Below are positions 41,985 through 50,117 of a stretch of 64,000 nt of DNA, in pieces. The stretch comes from Sediminicola luteus. Its GTDB lineage: Bacteria; Bacteroidota; Bacteroidia; Flavobacteriales; Flavobacteriaceae. Below the pieces are notes generated by a model. The model was given only the letters and a program-made list of their open reading frames with translations. It was not told the origin of the DNA and ran no database searches. The position numbers and the translations under genes are program-made. The DNA lies in the NCBI RefSeq assembly GCF_002514735.1, contig NZ_NBWU01000004.1, positions 434,001-498,000 on the forward strand. The letters are read 5' to 3'. How positions within the stretch are numbered: position 1 is the first letter of the stretch; every line of letters begins with the position of its first letter.

Positions 41985-42002
41985 TCTATAAAAATAAAAG
42001 CT

Positions 42003-42488
42003 ATGAAAACAAGAATATGGCCTCTATCTATATTAAGTCTGCTGTGTTTGGTCTTATACACCGCCTGCCATACCTCGAAACCCTCCTTAGATAACGACCC
42101 GGAAATTGCCAACGATATTTCGGCCGATGAAAAAAAACTCTTCGATGCCAAAGAAGGTGGTGAAGAAGTAAGAATTGCCAACGACAGCGTCGAGTACGAA
42201 ATAATAATCATCGACCCCGGTTTTAACGTTTGGGTAAACAGTATCGCCAGACCCCGAGGCTACTATGATCAAACCTTTTTAGAAAACCGTAACCAATTAT
42301 TCGTTACCGAGTATAACGCTAGGGTTATACAACCAAACCGCTTTAGTCCAGATCTATACGAATGGCAAATAAACTATGATCGTTTTACAGATTACGGTTA
42401 TGAGGTAAACTATTTGCTTTACAATTACTTTATCTACTTTCAGCGTAAATACAACCAAAGGTTAAGCGGTTTTGTCCCCCGTATTTAA
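42003..42488 (+). CDS. DUF6146-type lipoprotein
   Basis: A 161-residue protein with a lipoprotein signal (LCLVLYTAC, lipobox at about residue 20) and a conserved beta/alpha domain (DSVEYEIIIIDPGFNVWVNSIARPRGYYDQTFLENRNQLFVTEYNARV...INYDRFTDYGYEVNYLLYNYFIYFQRKY), matching DUF6146. I take the ATG at 42003 because the upstream in-frame ATG at 41979 lies inside the terminal repeat of element A. The DUF6787 gene follows on the same strand with its own -7 box. Confidence 0.85.
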   Translation: MKTRIWPLSILSLLCLVLYTACHTSKPSLDNDPEIANDISADEKKLFDAKEGGEEVRIANDSVEYEIIIIDPGFNVWVNSIARPRGYYDQTFLENRNQLFVTEYNARVIQPNRFSPDLYEWQINYDRFTDYGYEVNYLLYNYFIYFQRKYNQRLSGFVPRI

Positions 42489-42516
42489 GCTAATTTGTGG
42501 GCACAAGGCTTTTGTT

Positions 42517-42524
42517 TATTTTTG
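42517..42524 (+). promoter_or_regulatory. -7 promoter box TATTTTTG for the DUF6787 gene
   Basis: A perfect TAnnTTTG match 19 nt before the ATG at 42544. Confidence 0.5.
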
Positions 42525-42543
42525 CGGCTGAAAGTTTTCATCC

Positions 42544-42852
42544 ATGGAGAAATTAATGCAACGTTGGGGACTAAACTCCAAATGGCAGGTAATTGTAGTT
42601 TTGATTGTGTTTTCTGTAACCGGTTACTCTTCTTTATTATTGGCCAAACCCCTAATGGACTTAATCGGCCTGCCCCAAGAAACTACCAATCCATGGATCT
42701 ATAGACCTTTACGATTACTATTGGTTTTTCCCATCTACCAGGTACTGATTGTAGCCTACGGTTGGCTTTTCGGGCAGTTTGAGTTCTTTTGGAACTTTGA
42801 GAAAAAGATGCTGAAAAGACTGGGTTTAGGCTTTATTTTAAAGGACAAATAA
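42544..42852 (+). CDS. DUF6787-type membrane protein
   Basis: A 102-residue protein with two or three hydrophobic helices (WQVIVVLIVFSVTGYSSLLLA; LLLVFPIYQVLIVAYGWLFGQFEFF) and a basic C-terminus, as in DUF6787 proteins. It follows the DUF6146 lipoprotein gene, as is common in this family of bacteria; the function is unknown. Confidence 0.8.
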   Translation: MEKLMQRWGLNSKWQVIVVLIVFSVTGYSSLLLAKPLMDLIGLPQETTNPWIYRPLRLLLVFPIYQVLIVAYGWLFGQFEFFWNFEKKMLKRLGLGFILKDK

Positions 42853-42895
42853 GAAGTTTACACTTTTTTAACACTTTAGGTTTCCCCGAAATCCC

Positions 42896-42903
42896 TAGTT
42901 TTG
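42896..42903 (+). promoter_or_regulatory. -7 promoter box TAGTTTTG for the metal-uptake gene set
   Basis: A perfect TAnnTTTG match only 5 nt before the ATG at 42909, so the message would be leaderless or nearly so. It probably drives the small protein, the TonB receptor and the lipoprotein. Confidence 0.5.
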
Positions 42904-42908
42904 CAGCT

Positions 42909-43214
42909 ATGGGTTCCAATTTTAGGAAATGGGGATTGACACTGTTGTTCCTTACCTTGCTATCGTTCAAGGTAACGGCCCTGCATGCCTATACCCACGA
43001 ACCCCAAGAGGAAGAGCATATAGAATGTACCCAATGTGTACTTTCGTTGGACCAACATCAATTCGGGTCCGATCTTGCCGAGCTTACCCAAGTAGAACCA
43101 CCTCTTATCTTGGCTACATTCAAAAAGCCAATTGTATCGCCCACCCCACTTTATGTGGCCTCTCAAGACCATTATATCGGGTTTGGTCGCCCCCCTCCTG
43201 CTTTCTTTTCTTAA
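42909..43214 (+). CDS. Small exported protein with His and CxxC residues (putative metal binding)
   Basis: The 101-residue product has a signal peptide (about residues 1-25, ending VTALHA) and a mature part that begins YTHEPQEEEHIECTQCVLSLDQHQ: several His residues, an acidic patch and a CxxC. This resembles short metal-binding proteins encoded beside copper or zinc TonB receptors in other phyla, though I cannot place it in a named family. It precedes the TonB receptor by 145 bp on the same strand. The C-terminus is Pro/Tyr-rich (FGRPPPAFFS). Confidence 0.7.
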   Translation: MGSNFRKWGLTLLFLTLLSFKVTALHAYTHEPQEEEHIECTQCVLSLDQHQFGSDLAELTQVEPPLILATFKKPIVSPTPLYVASQDHYIGFGRPPPAFFS

Positions 43215-43358
43215 GCACTAACCTTTTGGGGAGGAACAGTTTCCTTTCCCACATCCTATTATCGTATTGAAATTCACTGAAATCGGCCTATTTGGGCATA
43301 ACTCCTTTTGGTTTCTGATCGGAGAATCCTTAAAAGCTGGTTTTATTAGCCATTTAAG

Positions 43359-45749
43359 ATGAAATTGCATCTAACATTATCCATATTGTTGGTTTTCAAC
43401 CTTTGGGGTTGGTCGCAACAATGTACCCACGTATTAACCGGTGAGATTAATGATTTACACGACCACAGTCCTTTACAAGGGGCTCAAATTTGGGTAGTTG
43501 GCACCACTTTTAAGGCCACTTCAGACGCCCAAGGTAAGTTCTTGATCCAGGGTTTATGTACCACTACCTACGAATTGGAAGTATCGCATCCGGAATGTAG
43601 CACCCAGTTCAAAACCGTACGTATTTCAGGAGATCGCAGCGTACAGATAACCCTGGAACATCATATTGAAGAATTGGAAGAAGTACTGGTTACAGCAAAG
43701 GCCAGTAAAACCAATTCGGCCGCAGAATACAATCTGGGCCAAGAAAGTATTGAAAAACACGCAGGTGGAAGCCTAGGCGATGCCCTAAAGGAAATAAATG
43801 GGGTTTCATCTTTGAATACTGGTGGTACCATTGTAAAACCCATAATTAACGGACTAAGCGGTAGTCGAGTTTTGATCATGAACCAAGGGGTGCGCATGCA
43901 AGATATGGAATGGGGAGAGGAACATGCCCCGAATGTTGATTTGAACACGGCTGGTAATATCGCTTTGATCAAGGGAGCCGGTGCTTTGGAATACGGAGGC
44001 GATGCCATTGGTGGGGTAATCATTACCGAAGCAAAACGAGTAGTACCCAAAGATTCGCTTTTCGGTCATATCTTACTCAATGGGGCCACCAACGGCCGAG
44101 GGGGAAATACCTCCGGTGGGTTAACCAAATCGTTCTCCAATGGGATTTATGCCCATATTCAAGGATCTTATAAGTATATGGGAGATACCGAGGCACCCGA
44201 TTATGTCTTATCAAATACTGGGGTCCGGGAAGGCGCCTTTTCTTTTCAATTGGGAAAACAAGGCTACAAACAAGGTTTTGAATTCTATTATTCGTATTTC
44301 AAGACTAAAATCGCCATCCTTAAATCGGCCCATATCGGCAATACCGACGACCTGATCGATGCCATAAACAATGCCGAACCGAATTATATAGCCCCATTTA
44401 CGTACGATATTGGTAAACCTTATCAAGATGTAGCCCACCATTTAGTTAAAATAAACTACTATCGCAGGTTCGAAGGGCTGGGCAAATGGTTTATCCAATA
44501 CGATTTTCAGCGTAACCATCGTCTGGAATTCGATACGCGTATAGGCGATAATAGAGATCGGCCTTCTATAGACCTTCAACTAGACACACATACTTGGCGT
44601 ACCTATCTACAATGGAAGACTTCGGAAAATTTCGCCCTAAAAACCGGAGTAAACGCAGGATACCAGGACAATTTTGCCAATCCATCAACCGGGGTAAAAC
44701 GATTGATCCCAGACTATAACAAATATGATTTTGGCTTCTTTGCGACCTCAGAGTATTACTGGAGGCCTAACACCACGGTAGATGCAGCTTTCCGATACGA
44801 TTTTAACCGCATTGATGCTAAAAAGTTCTACAGCAAATCGCGCTGGGATGAACGTGGGTACCAAGAAGATTTTGGAGATGATATTATTGGGGAATTCGGC
44901 AACCGTTGGTTGGTAAACCCTGTACTCGATTTTCACAATTTTTCTTTTTCAACCGGGCTAAGCCATACTTGGGAAGATGGAAAATCGTTTCGTTTCAATT
45001 ATACCTTGGCCCAAAGGGCGCCAAATCCGTCAGAATTATTTAGTGACGGACTGCACCACTCTGCCGCACGTATAGAATTGGGCGACTTGCGTATGCAACA
45101 AGAAACCTCCCATAAATTCGGACTCTCGTTCGCCAAAGAACAAGGCCCGTTTCAATATGAGCTATCGCCTTTTGTAAACCTTATCGATAATTTTATACTG
45201 TTAGAGCCTACAGGCACCCAACTAAGTTTGGCAGGGGCTTTTCCGGTTTGGACGTACCGACAAACCGCCGCCCGTCTTTTAGGTATAGACCTTAGTGCCA
45301 GTTACGATTGGACCGGGCAGTGGCAAAGCAAACATGCTTTTTCCTTGGTAAAAGGCACCGATACCGACAAAAATATTCCATTGATCAACATACCCCCTGT
45401 CCGCTTTAACAATGGCATCATCTACCAAATTCCGCAATGGCATGGTTTACAATTGGAATTAGACAGTGCTTTTGTTTTTGAACAGAATGAGACCCCTCCT
45501 AATATTTGGGTGTTTTCACCAGATCAGCAACAAGACGTAGAACTAAAGATAAACGATGCTCCTGGGGCCTACCATCTGTTAGGGTTTGGCGCCCGGGCTA
45601 CTTTTCCCTTGGGGAAACGCAAGATAACCGCCCATTTACGGGTAGATAACCTTTTAAACAACTCGTATCGCGATTACCTTAACCGTTTGCGTTATTTCGC
45701 CGACGATATGGGTCGTAATACCAGTCTATTAATACGCTATAATTTTTAA
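43359..45749 (+). CDS. TonB-dependent outer-membrane receptor
   Basis: The 796-residue protein has a signal peptide, an N-terminal carboxypeptidase-regulatory-like domain (about 25-105: VLTGEINDLHDHSPLQGAQIWVVGTTFKATSDAQGKFLIQGL), a plug (from LEEVLVTA; INGVSSLNTGG; GAGALEYGGDAIGGVI) and a 22-strand barrel ending ...NTSLLIRYNF. It lacks a SusD partner and the SusC signature, so it looks like a metal or siderophore receptor and not a glycan one. The neighbours (His/CxxC protein upstream, lipoprotein 18 bp downstream) support a role in metal uptake. Confidence 0.92.
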   Translation: MKLHLTLSILLVFNLWGWSQQCTHVLTGEINDLHDHSPLQGAQIWVVGTTFKATSDAQGKFLIQGLCTTTYELEVSHPECSTQFKTVRISGDRSVQITLEHHIEELEEVLVTAKASKTNSAAEYNLGQESIEKHAGGSLGDALKEINGVSSLNTGGTIVKPIINGLSGSRVLIMNQGVRMQDMEWGEEHAPNVDLNTAGNIALIKGAGALEYGGDAIGGVIITEAKRVVPKDSLFGHILLNGATNGRGGNTSGGLTKSFSNGIYAHIQGSYKYMGDTEAPDYVLSNTGVREGAFSFQLGKQGYKQGFEFYYSYFKTKIAILKSAHIGNTDDLIDAINNAEPNYIAPFTYDIGKPYQDVAHHLVKINYYRRFEGLGKWFIQYDFQRNHRLEFDTRIGDNRDRPSIDLQLDTHTWRTYLQWKTSENFALKTGVNAGYQDNFANPSTGVKRLIPDYNKYDFGFFATSEYYWRPNTTVDAAFRYDFNRIDAKKFYSKSRWDERGYQEDFGDDIIGEFGNRWLVNPVLDFHNFSFSTGLSHTWEDGKSFRFNYTLAQRAPNPSELFSDGLHHSAARIELGDLRMQQETSHKFGLSFAKEQGPFQYELSPFVNLIDNFILLEPTGTQLSLAGAFPVWTYRQTAARLLGIDLSASYDWTGQWQSKHAFSLVKGTDTDKNIPLINIPPVRFNNGIIYQIPQWHGLQLELDSAFVFEQNETPPNIWVFSPDQQQDVELKINDAPGAYHLLGFGARATFPLGKRKITAHLRVDNLLNNSYRDYLNRLRYFADDMGRNTSLLIRYNF

Positions 45750-45767
45750 CACTCAAATTCAATATTT

Positions 45768-46325
45768 ATGAAAACCTCGATTTTCAGAAAAGGGCTAACT
45801 ATTGCAGCGGTTGCCCTATTGTTCCAAGCCTGTTCCAGTGACGATAATGCCCCTGGAGACGTACATGATGAGGAATTGATTACCACCATCACGGTTACCT
45901 TAACCAACGGCGGCAACACCATTACCTTGGTCTCTAGAGATCTAGACGGACCGGAAGGACCAAATGATCCAGAAATAGATATTTCAGGTCCTTTGGCTAC
46001 CAACACCACATACAATGGTGCCATAACCTTACTCAATGAAGCAGAGAACCCAGCTGAAAACATTACCGAAGAGATTGAAGAGGAAGATGAAGCCCACCAA
46101 TTCTTTTTCAGTACATCTGGCAGTGTAACCGGAACGGGCTATTCTGACCAAGACGGCAATGGTAACCCTGTTGGACTTAGTTTTACGTTAGAAACGGGAG
46201 CAGCTGGCAACGGTACCTTTGGTCTTGTACTAAGACACGAGCCAAAAAAACCAAACGATGGTACCCTGGCCGATGCCGGTGGGGCAACCGACATTGACCA
46301 AACCTTCAATGTAGCGGTTCAATAA
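45768..46325 (+). CDS. Lipoprotein partner of the TonB receptor
   Basis: A 185-residue lipoprotein (lipobox LLFQAC; mature protein begins SSDDNAPGD) whose beta-rich domain contains acidic stretches (LDGPEGPNDPEID; ITEEIEEEDEAHQFFF) and ends in DIDQTFNVAVQ. Database relatives carry the label type 1 periplasmic binding fold protein, but the sequence is too short for that fold, so I would not rely on it. It starts 18 bp after the receptor gene, so the two are co-transcribed; it probably captures the receptor's ligand at the surface. Confidence 0.82.
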   Translation: MKTSIFRKGLTIAAVALLFQACSSDDNAPGDVHDEELITTITVTLTNGGNTITLVSRDLDGPEGPNDPEIDISGPLATNTTYNGAITLLNEAENPAENITEEIEEEDEAHQFFFSTSGSVTGTGYSDQDGNGNPVGLSFTLETGAAGNGTFGLVLRHEPKKPNDGTLADAGGATDIDQTFNVAVQ

Positions 46326-46345
46326 CAGCATACATTCAACTTATT

Positions 46346-46380
46346 AAAGGCCATTTCAATAGAGATGGCCTTTTTTTGTT
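46346..46380 (+). terminator. Terminator after the TonB receptor set
   Basis: Arms GGCCATTTC (46349-46357) and GAGATGGCC (46362-46370) with one G-U pair and a 4-nt AATA loop, then TTTTTTT. Confidence 0.88.
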
Positions 46381-46459
46381 AAAAAACTAAAAGAATTGTT
46401 AAATCGCTGATTTTCGCCTGTCTCAATAGGTATTTTTAACACAACTAATTACCAAGCAC

Positions 46460-49400
46460 ATGAGAACACTGAATTACCTTGGCCTACTATTGGCCATTTG
46501 CCTTTTTATACCTGTGGAAGGGATGGCACAACGCCGTAAAAAGAACACCACCACCCTTAATGCAAGTTTGGCCGACTCGGTCTTTTCCGGATTAAAACTT
46601 AGAAACATTGGTCCGGCCATAAAATCGGGACGAATTGCGGACATTGCCATTCACCCCGAAAATGACAACATCTGGTATGTCGCCGTTGGATCGGGTGGTG
46701 TTTGGAAGACCGAAAATTCCGGTACCACCTGGAAACCTATTTTTGATAAACAAAAAGTCTATTCGATTGGTTGTGTTACCATAGACCCGAACAACCCCAA
46801 TACCATTTGGGTAGGTACCGGTGAAAATGTTGGGGGTAGACACGTTGCCTTTGGCGATGGGGTATACAAGAGTACCGATGGTGGTGCCAAATGGAGCCAT
46901 ATGGGGCTACCTACCTCTGAGCATATCTCCAAAATCCTCGTACACCCTGAAAATCCGGATATTGTGTGGGTGGCCTCCCAAGGTCCACTTTGGAAAAAAG
47001 GAGGCGAACGCGGGTTATACAAAACCGTTGATGGTGGAAAAAGCTGGAAACGTACCCTTGGCGATGATACTTGGGTTGGGGTTACCGAATTGGTTAGCGA
47101 CCCAAGAAACCCAGATATACTTTATGCGGCTACTTGGCAACGACACCGAACCGTAGCCGCTTATATGGGTGGTGGACCCGGTAGCGGCTTACACAAATCT
47201 ATTGACGGGGGCGAAACCTGGACCGCTTTAAAAAAAGGGCTACCCACCTCTTGGATGGGTAAGATTGGTTTGGCCATTTCTCCCCAAAATCCCGATGTAC
47301 TTTATGCCGCCATTGAGTTGGACCGACGTAGTGGAGCGGTGTATCGTTCTACCGACCGCGGAGCCTCATGGGAAAAGCGCTCCAATGCCGTGTCGGGTGC
47401 AACTGGCCCACATTACTATCAAGAATTGTATGCCTCTCCCCATCAATTCGATAAAATCTATTTGGTAGATGTACGTATGCAGGTGTCCGAAGACGGAGGA
47501 AAGAGCTTTAGCCGTATGCGGGAAGAGTCGAAACATTCCGACAACCATGCTTTGGCCTTTAAAAAAGACGACCCCAACTACCTAATGATAGGTACCGATG
47601 GCGGTATCTATGAGACCTTTGACGATACCAAAAACTGGCGCTTTATCGAAAACCTGCCGGTTACCCAATTTTATAAGGTAGCCCTCGATGATAGCACCCC
47701 ATTTTACAATATATATGGGGGCACACAAGACAACGGTACCCAAGGCGGACCATCACGTACCGCCAGTGTTAACGGTATTCAAAATTCCGATTGGAAAATC
47801 GTATTGAACTGGGACGGACACCAACCGGCAACGGAACCAGGGAACCCGAATATTATGTATGCCGAAAGACAGGAAGGTACCTTATCGCGTATCGATTTGG
47901 CTACAGGTGAGGTTATGGACATTCAACCCCAGCCGGGTAAAGATGAAACTTTTGAGCGCTTTAATTGGGATGCCCCGATTTTGGTCAGTCAAAATACGCC
48001 TTCAACCATCTATTTCGCCTCGCAACGCGTATGGAAATCAACCAATAGGGGTGATAGTTGGACGGCCCTGTCCGGCGACCTGACCCGCAATCAAAATCGT
48101 TTTGAGATGCCCATAATGGGCAAAAAACAATCTTGGGATGCCCCTTGGGATATGTTGGCCATGAGTAACTACAACAGTATTACCTCTTTGGCCGTTTCCC
48201 CATTAAACGAACAAATCATATATGCCGGTACCGACGATGGTCTAATCCAAGCCTCTACAGACGGTGGGGCCAATTGGCGAAGAATAGAAGTCGGTAGCAT
48301 TAGCGGCATACCTGCCACGGCCTTTGTTAACGACATCAAAGCCGATTTATACGACGCCAACACCCTTTATGTAGCCCTAGACAACCATAAATATGGAGAC
48401 TTTAAACCCTATTTGGTAAAAAGTAGCGATAATGGCCGTACCTGGACTAAAATCACCGGAAACCTCCCCAGAATAGGCATGGTTTGGCGTATGGTTCAAG
48501 ATCATGTAAAAAAGGACCTCTTATTTACCGCCACCGAATTTGGCATGTATTTTAGTGTAAACGGCGGCCAACAATGGACTAAATTAGGAGGTGCCCCTAC
48601 CATAGCCTTCCGCGACCTGGCCATACAGAAACGTGAAAACGATTTGGTTGGTGCTTCTTTCGGGCGAGGTTTCTTTGTTTTGGACGATTATTCGGCCTTA
48701 CGTGATATCGATGCCCAGAGTTTGCAGCAAGAAGCTATGCTGTTCAAACCCAGGGATGCCTGGTGGTATATAGAAAAACCCAATCTAAGTTTTGAAGGTC
48801 TTAGGGGTGATATGGGCGCCAGCCATTACGTAGCACCAAATCCGACCTTTGGGGTGAATTTCACCTATTATTTAAAGGAAGGATTAAAAAGCAAGAAAGA
48901 AAACAGAAAAGCAGCCGAGAAAAAATTGGGTAATGGCAATATCGCATTTCCGGGCTGGGATGCTTTGGCAGAGGAAACTACTGCCAGCCCACCGCTCCTT
49001 TTATTAGCCATCAGTGATGCCCAAGGTAAAGTCGTACGTAAGATCAGTGCAAAACCAAAAGCCGGAATCAACAGAATCAATTGGGACTTGAGACACCCCT
49101 CTCCTGCCCTAATTCGACTTCAGGCTGCCCATGGGAATGACCATGATGGTCCTAGCGCTGGTTTCTTGGCAGCTCCCGGACAATATACCGCCCAATTGTA
49201 TAGTGTTGTAGACGGTAAACCAACAAGCATTTCCGAGTCCGTTTCTTTTCAACTTAAACCCCTATTCGAAGGAAGTCTGCCCGGGGCGAATATTGAAGAT
49301 GTAACAGCATTCTGGCGTAACTATGAGGCTACGGCCCAACGCAGCGAAAAACTGGAAAGCGCTATTAACAATCAATTGAACCGGGCCAAAGCCATGGAAA

Positions 49401-49738
49401 AATCGGCCCAGTCAGCACAGATAGGACCAGGTGAACTGGAAAACAAGTCGTACACCCTGGTACAGGCCGCAAAAAAACTACAAAGTGATTATAATGGTGA
49501 CCCCAACAAAACCCAAGTAGGCGAAAAAACCAAGCCCACCGTAGGCGGGCGTTTGTTCAGTCTACTTATAGGATTGGAACGTTCTACTTATGGACCAACG
49601 GCCACCCATAAAAAGAGTATGGAAATCGTTCAATCGGAACTGGCTTCCTTTGAGGGCCGTTTACAACATCTAAAAAACCAAGCTAGTGCCTTGGAGTCGG
49701 AACTTCAAAATGCCGGTGCCCCGTTGATTGAAGAATAA
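46460..49738 (+). CDS. Large exported beta-propeller protein (VPS10/BNR-type repeats)
   Basis: The 1092-residue protein has a signal peptide (ending EGMAQ) and repeated WD40/YVTN/BNR-type Asp-box motifs (GSGGVWKTENSGTTWKPI; GVYKSTDGGAKWS; GLYKTVDGGKSWK; GLHKSIDGGETW; AVYRSTDRGASWE; LIQASTDGGANWR), forming two propellers over about residues 50-700. The C-terminal third has a FlgD/Ig-like segment (GKVVRKISAKPKAGINRINWDLRHP) and a helical tail. These proteins are common and exported in Bacteroidota; the function is unknown, perhaps adhesion or peptide binding. No T9SS C-terminal domain is seen. Confidence 0.87.
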   Translation: MRTLNYLGLLLAICLFIPVEGMAQRRKKNTTTLNASLADSVFSGLKLRNIGPAIKSGRIADIAIHPENDNIWYVAVGSGGVWKTENSGTTWKPIFDKQKVYSIGCVTIDPNNPNTIWVGTGENVGGRHVAFGDGVYKSTDGGAKWSHMGLPTSEHISKILVHPENPDIVWVASQGPLWKKGGERGLYKTVDGGKSWKRTLGDDTWVGVTELVSDPRNPDILYAATWQRHRTVAAYMGGGPGSGLHKSIDGGETWTALKKGLPTSWMGKIGLAISPQNPDVLYAAIELDRRSGAVYRSTDRGASWEKRSNAVSGATGPHYYQELYASPHQFDKIYLVDVRMQVSEDGGKSFSRMREESKHSDNHALAFKKDDPNYLMIGTDGGIYETFDDTKNWRFIENLPVTQFYKVALDDSTPFYNIYGGTQDNGTQGGPSRTASVNGIQNSDWKIVLNWDGHQPATEPGNPNIMYAERQEGTLSRIDLATGEVMDIQPQPGKDETFERFNWDAPILVSQNTPSTIYFASQRVWKSTNRGDSWTALSGDLTRNQNRFEMPIMGKKQSWDAPWDMLAMSNYNSITSLAVSPLNEQIIYAGTDDGLIQASTDGGANWRRIEVGSISGIPATAFVNDIKADLYDANTLYVALDNHKYGDFKPYLVKSSDNGRTWTKITGNLPRIGMVWRMVQDHVKKDLLFTATEFGMYFSVNGGQQWTKLGGAPTIAFRDLAIQKRENDLVGASFGRGFFVLDDYSALRDIDAQSLQQEAMLFKPRDAWWYIEKPNLSFEGLRGDMGASHYVAPNPTFGVNFTYYLKEGLKSKKENRKAAEKKLGNGNIAFPGWDALAEETTASPPLLLLAISDAQGKVVRKISAKPKAGINRINWDLRHPSPALIRLQAAHGNDHDGPSAGFLAAPGQYTAQLYSVVDGKPTSISESVSFQLKPLFEGSLPGANIEDVTAFWRNYEATAQRSEKLESAINNQLNRAKAMEKSAQSAQIGPGELENKSYTLVQAAKKLQSDYNGDPNKTQVGEKTKPTVGGRLFSLLIGLERSTYGPTATHKKSMEIVQSELASFEGRLQHLKNQASALESELQNAGAPLIEE

Positions 49739-49761
49739 ATTAAAGATTGAATACATAAACT

Positions 49762-49785
49762 AAGGCCCTTTCGAGGGCCTTTTTT
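49762..49785 (+). terminator. Terminator with UUCG loop
   Basis: Arms AAGGCCCT (49762-49769) and AGGGCCTT (49774-49781) close a TTCG tetraloop and are followed by T residues. Confidence 0.92.
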
Positions 49786-50043
49786 ACAATTTTAATTATT
49801 AGATGCGCCATGGGGTGGATAGGTATTTACTTCTTATGCGACGCTGGCTTTTCTTTGCAGACTTGTGCCGCTTATTGCGGTAATCTAGGCTACGGAATAT
49901 TTGACAAGGAAGCAAAATGACTTTTTGATATTCAAAGATTTACGCTTAGGATTTCTACGAATCACGCAATCAAATCAAAAAAGATAAATTTTTCCAATTC
50001 GGCTTAATTTGGGAACAACAAAACGAAATTGCCTGACATACAG

Positions 50044-50089
50044 CAGTCTTTTTTCTTTATTCTTTGCTCTTTTTGTCTGAAGCCTTCAA
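50044..50089 (+). repeat. Polypyrimidine repeat family, copy 4
   Basis: The 46-nt copy aligns without gaps to 23923-23968 (37 identities by hand). It lies just past the 3' end of the minus-strand T9SS cargo gene. Confidence 0.6.
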
Positions 50090-50117
50090 GTTTCGGATGG
50101 CTGTAAAGTTGGCATTA

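Larger units (their letters stand above)
49739..50117. other. Non-coding stretch with terminator, GGCTACGG motif and polypyrimidine repeat
   Basis: After the terminator (49762-49785) come about 330 bp without an ORF. It includes a small hairpin CCGC/GCGG followed by GGCTACGG (49888-49895), the motif also seen in elements A and B, and a polypyrimidine repeat at 50044-50089. No clear terminal inverted repeats were found here. Confidence 0.5.

Noticed and set aside
41979-42002. Longer N-terminus for the DUF6146 protein starting at 41979
   Set aside because: This ATG lies within the terminal repeat of element A, and the ATG at 42003 gives a standard lipoprotein signal.
42929-43270. Second plus-strand reading frame overlapping the small His/CxxC protein gene
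   Set aside because: The alternative product has no signal peptide or coherent hydrophobic pattern, whereas the frame at 42909 has a clear signal peptide and sits right after a promoter box.
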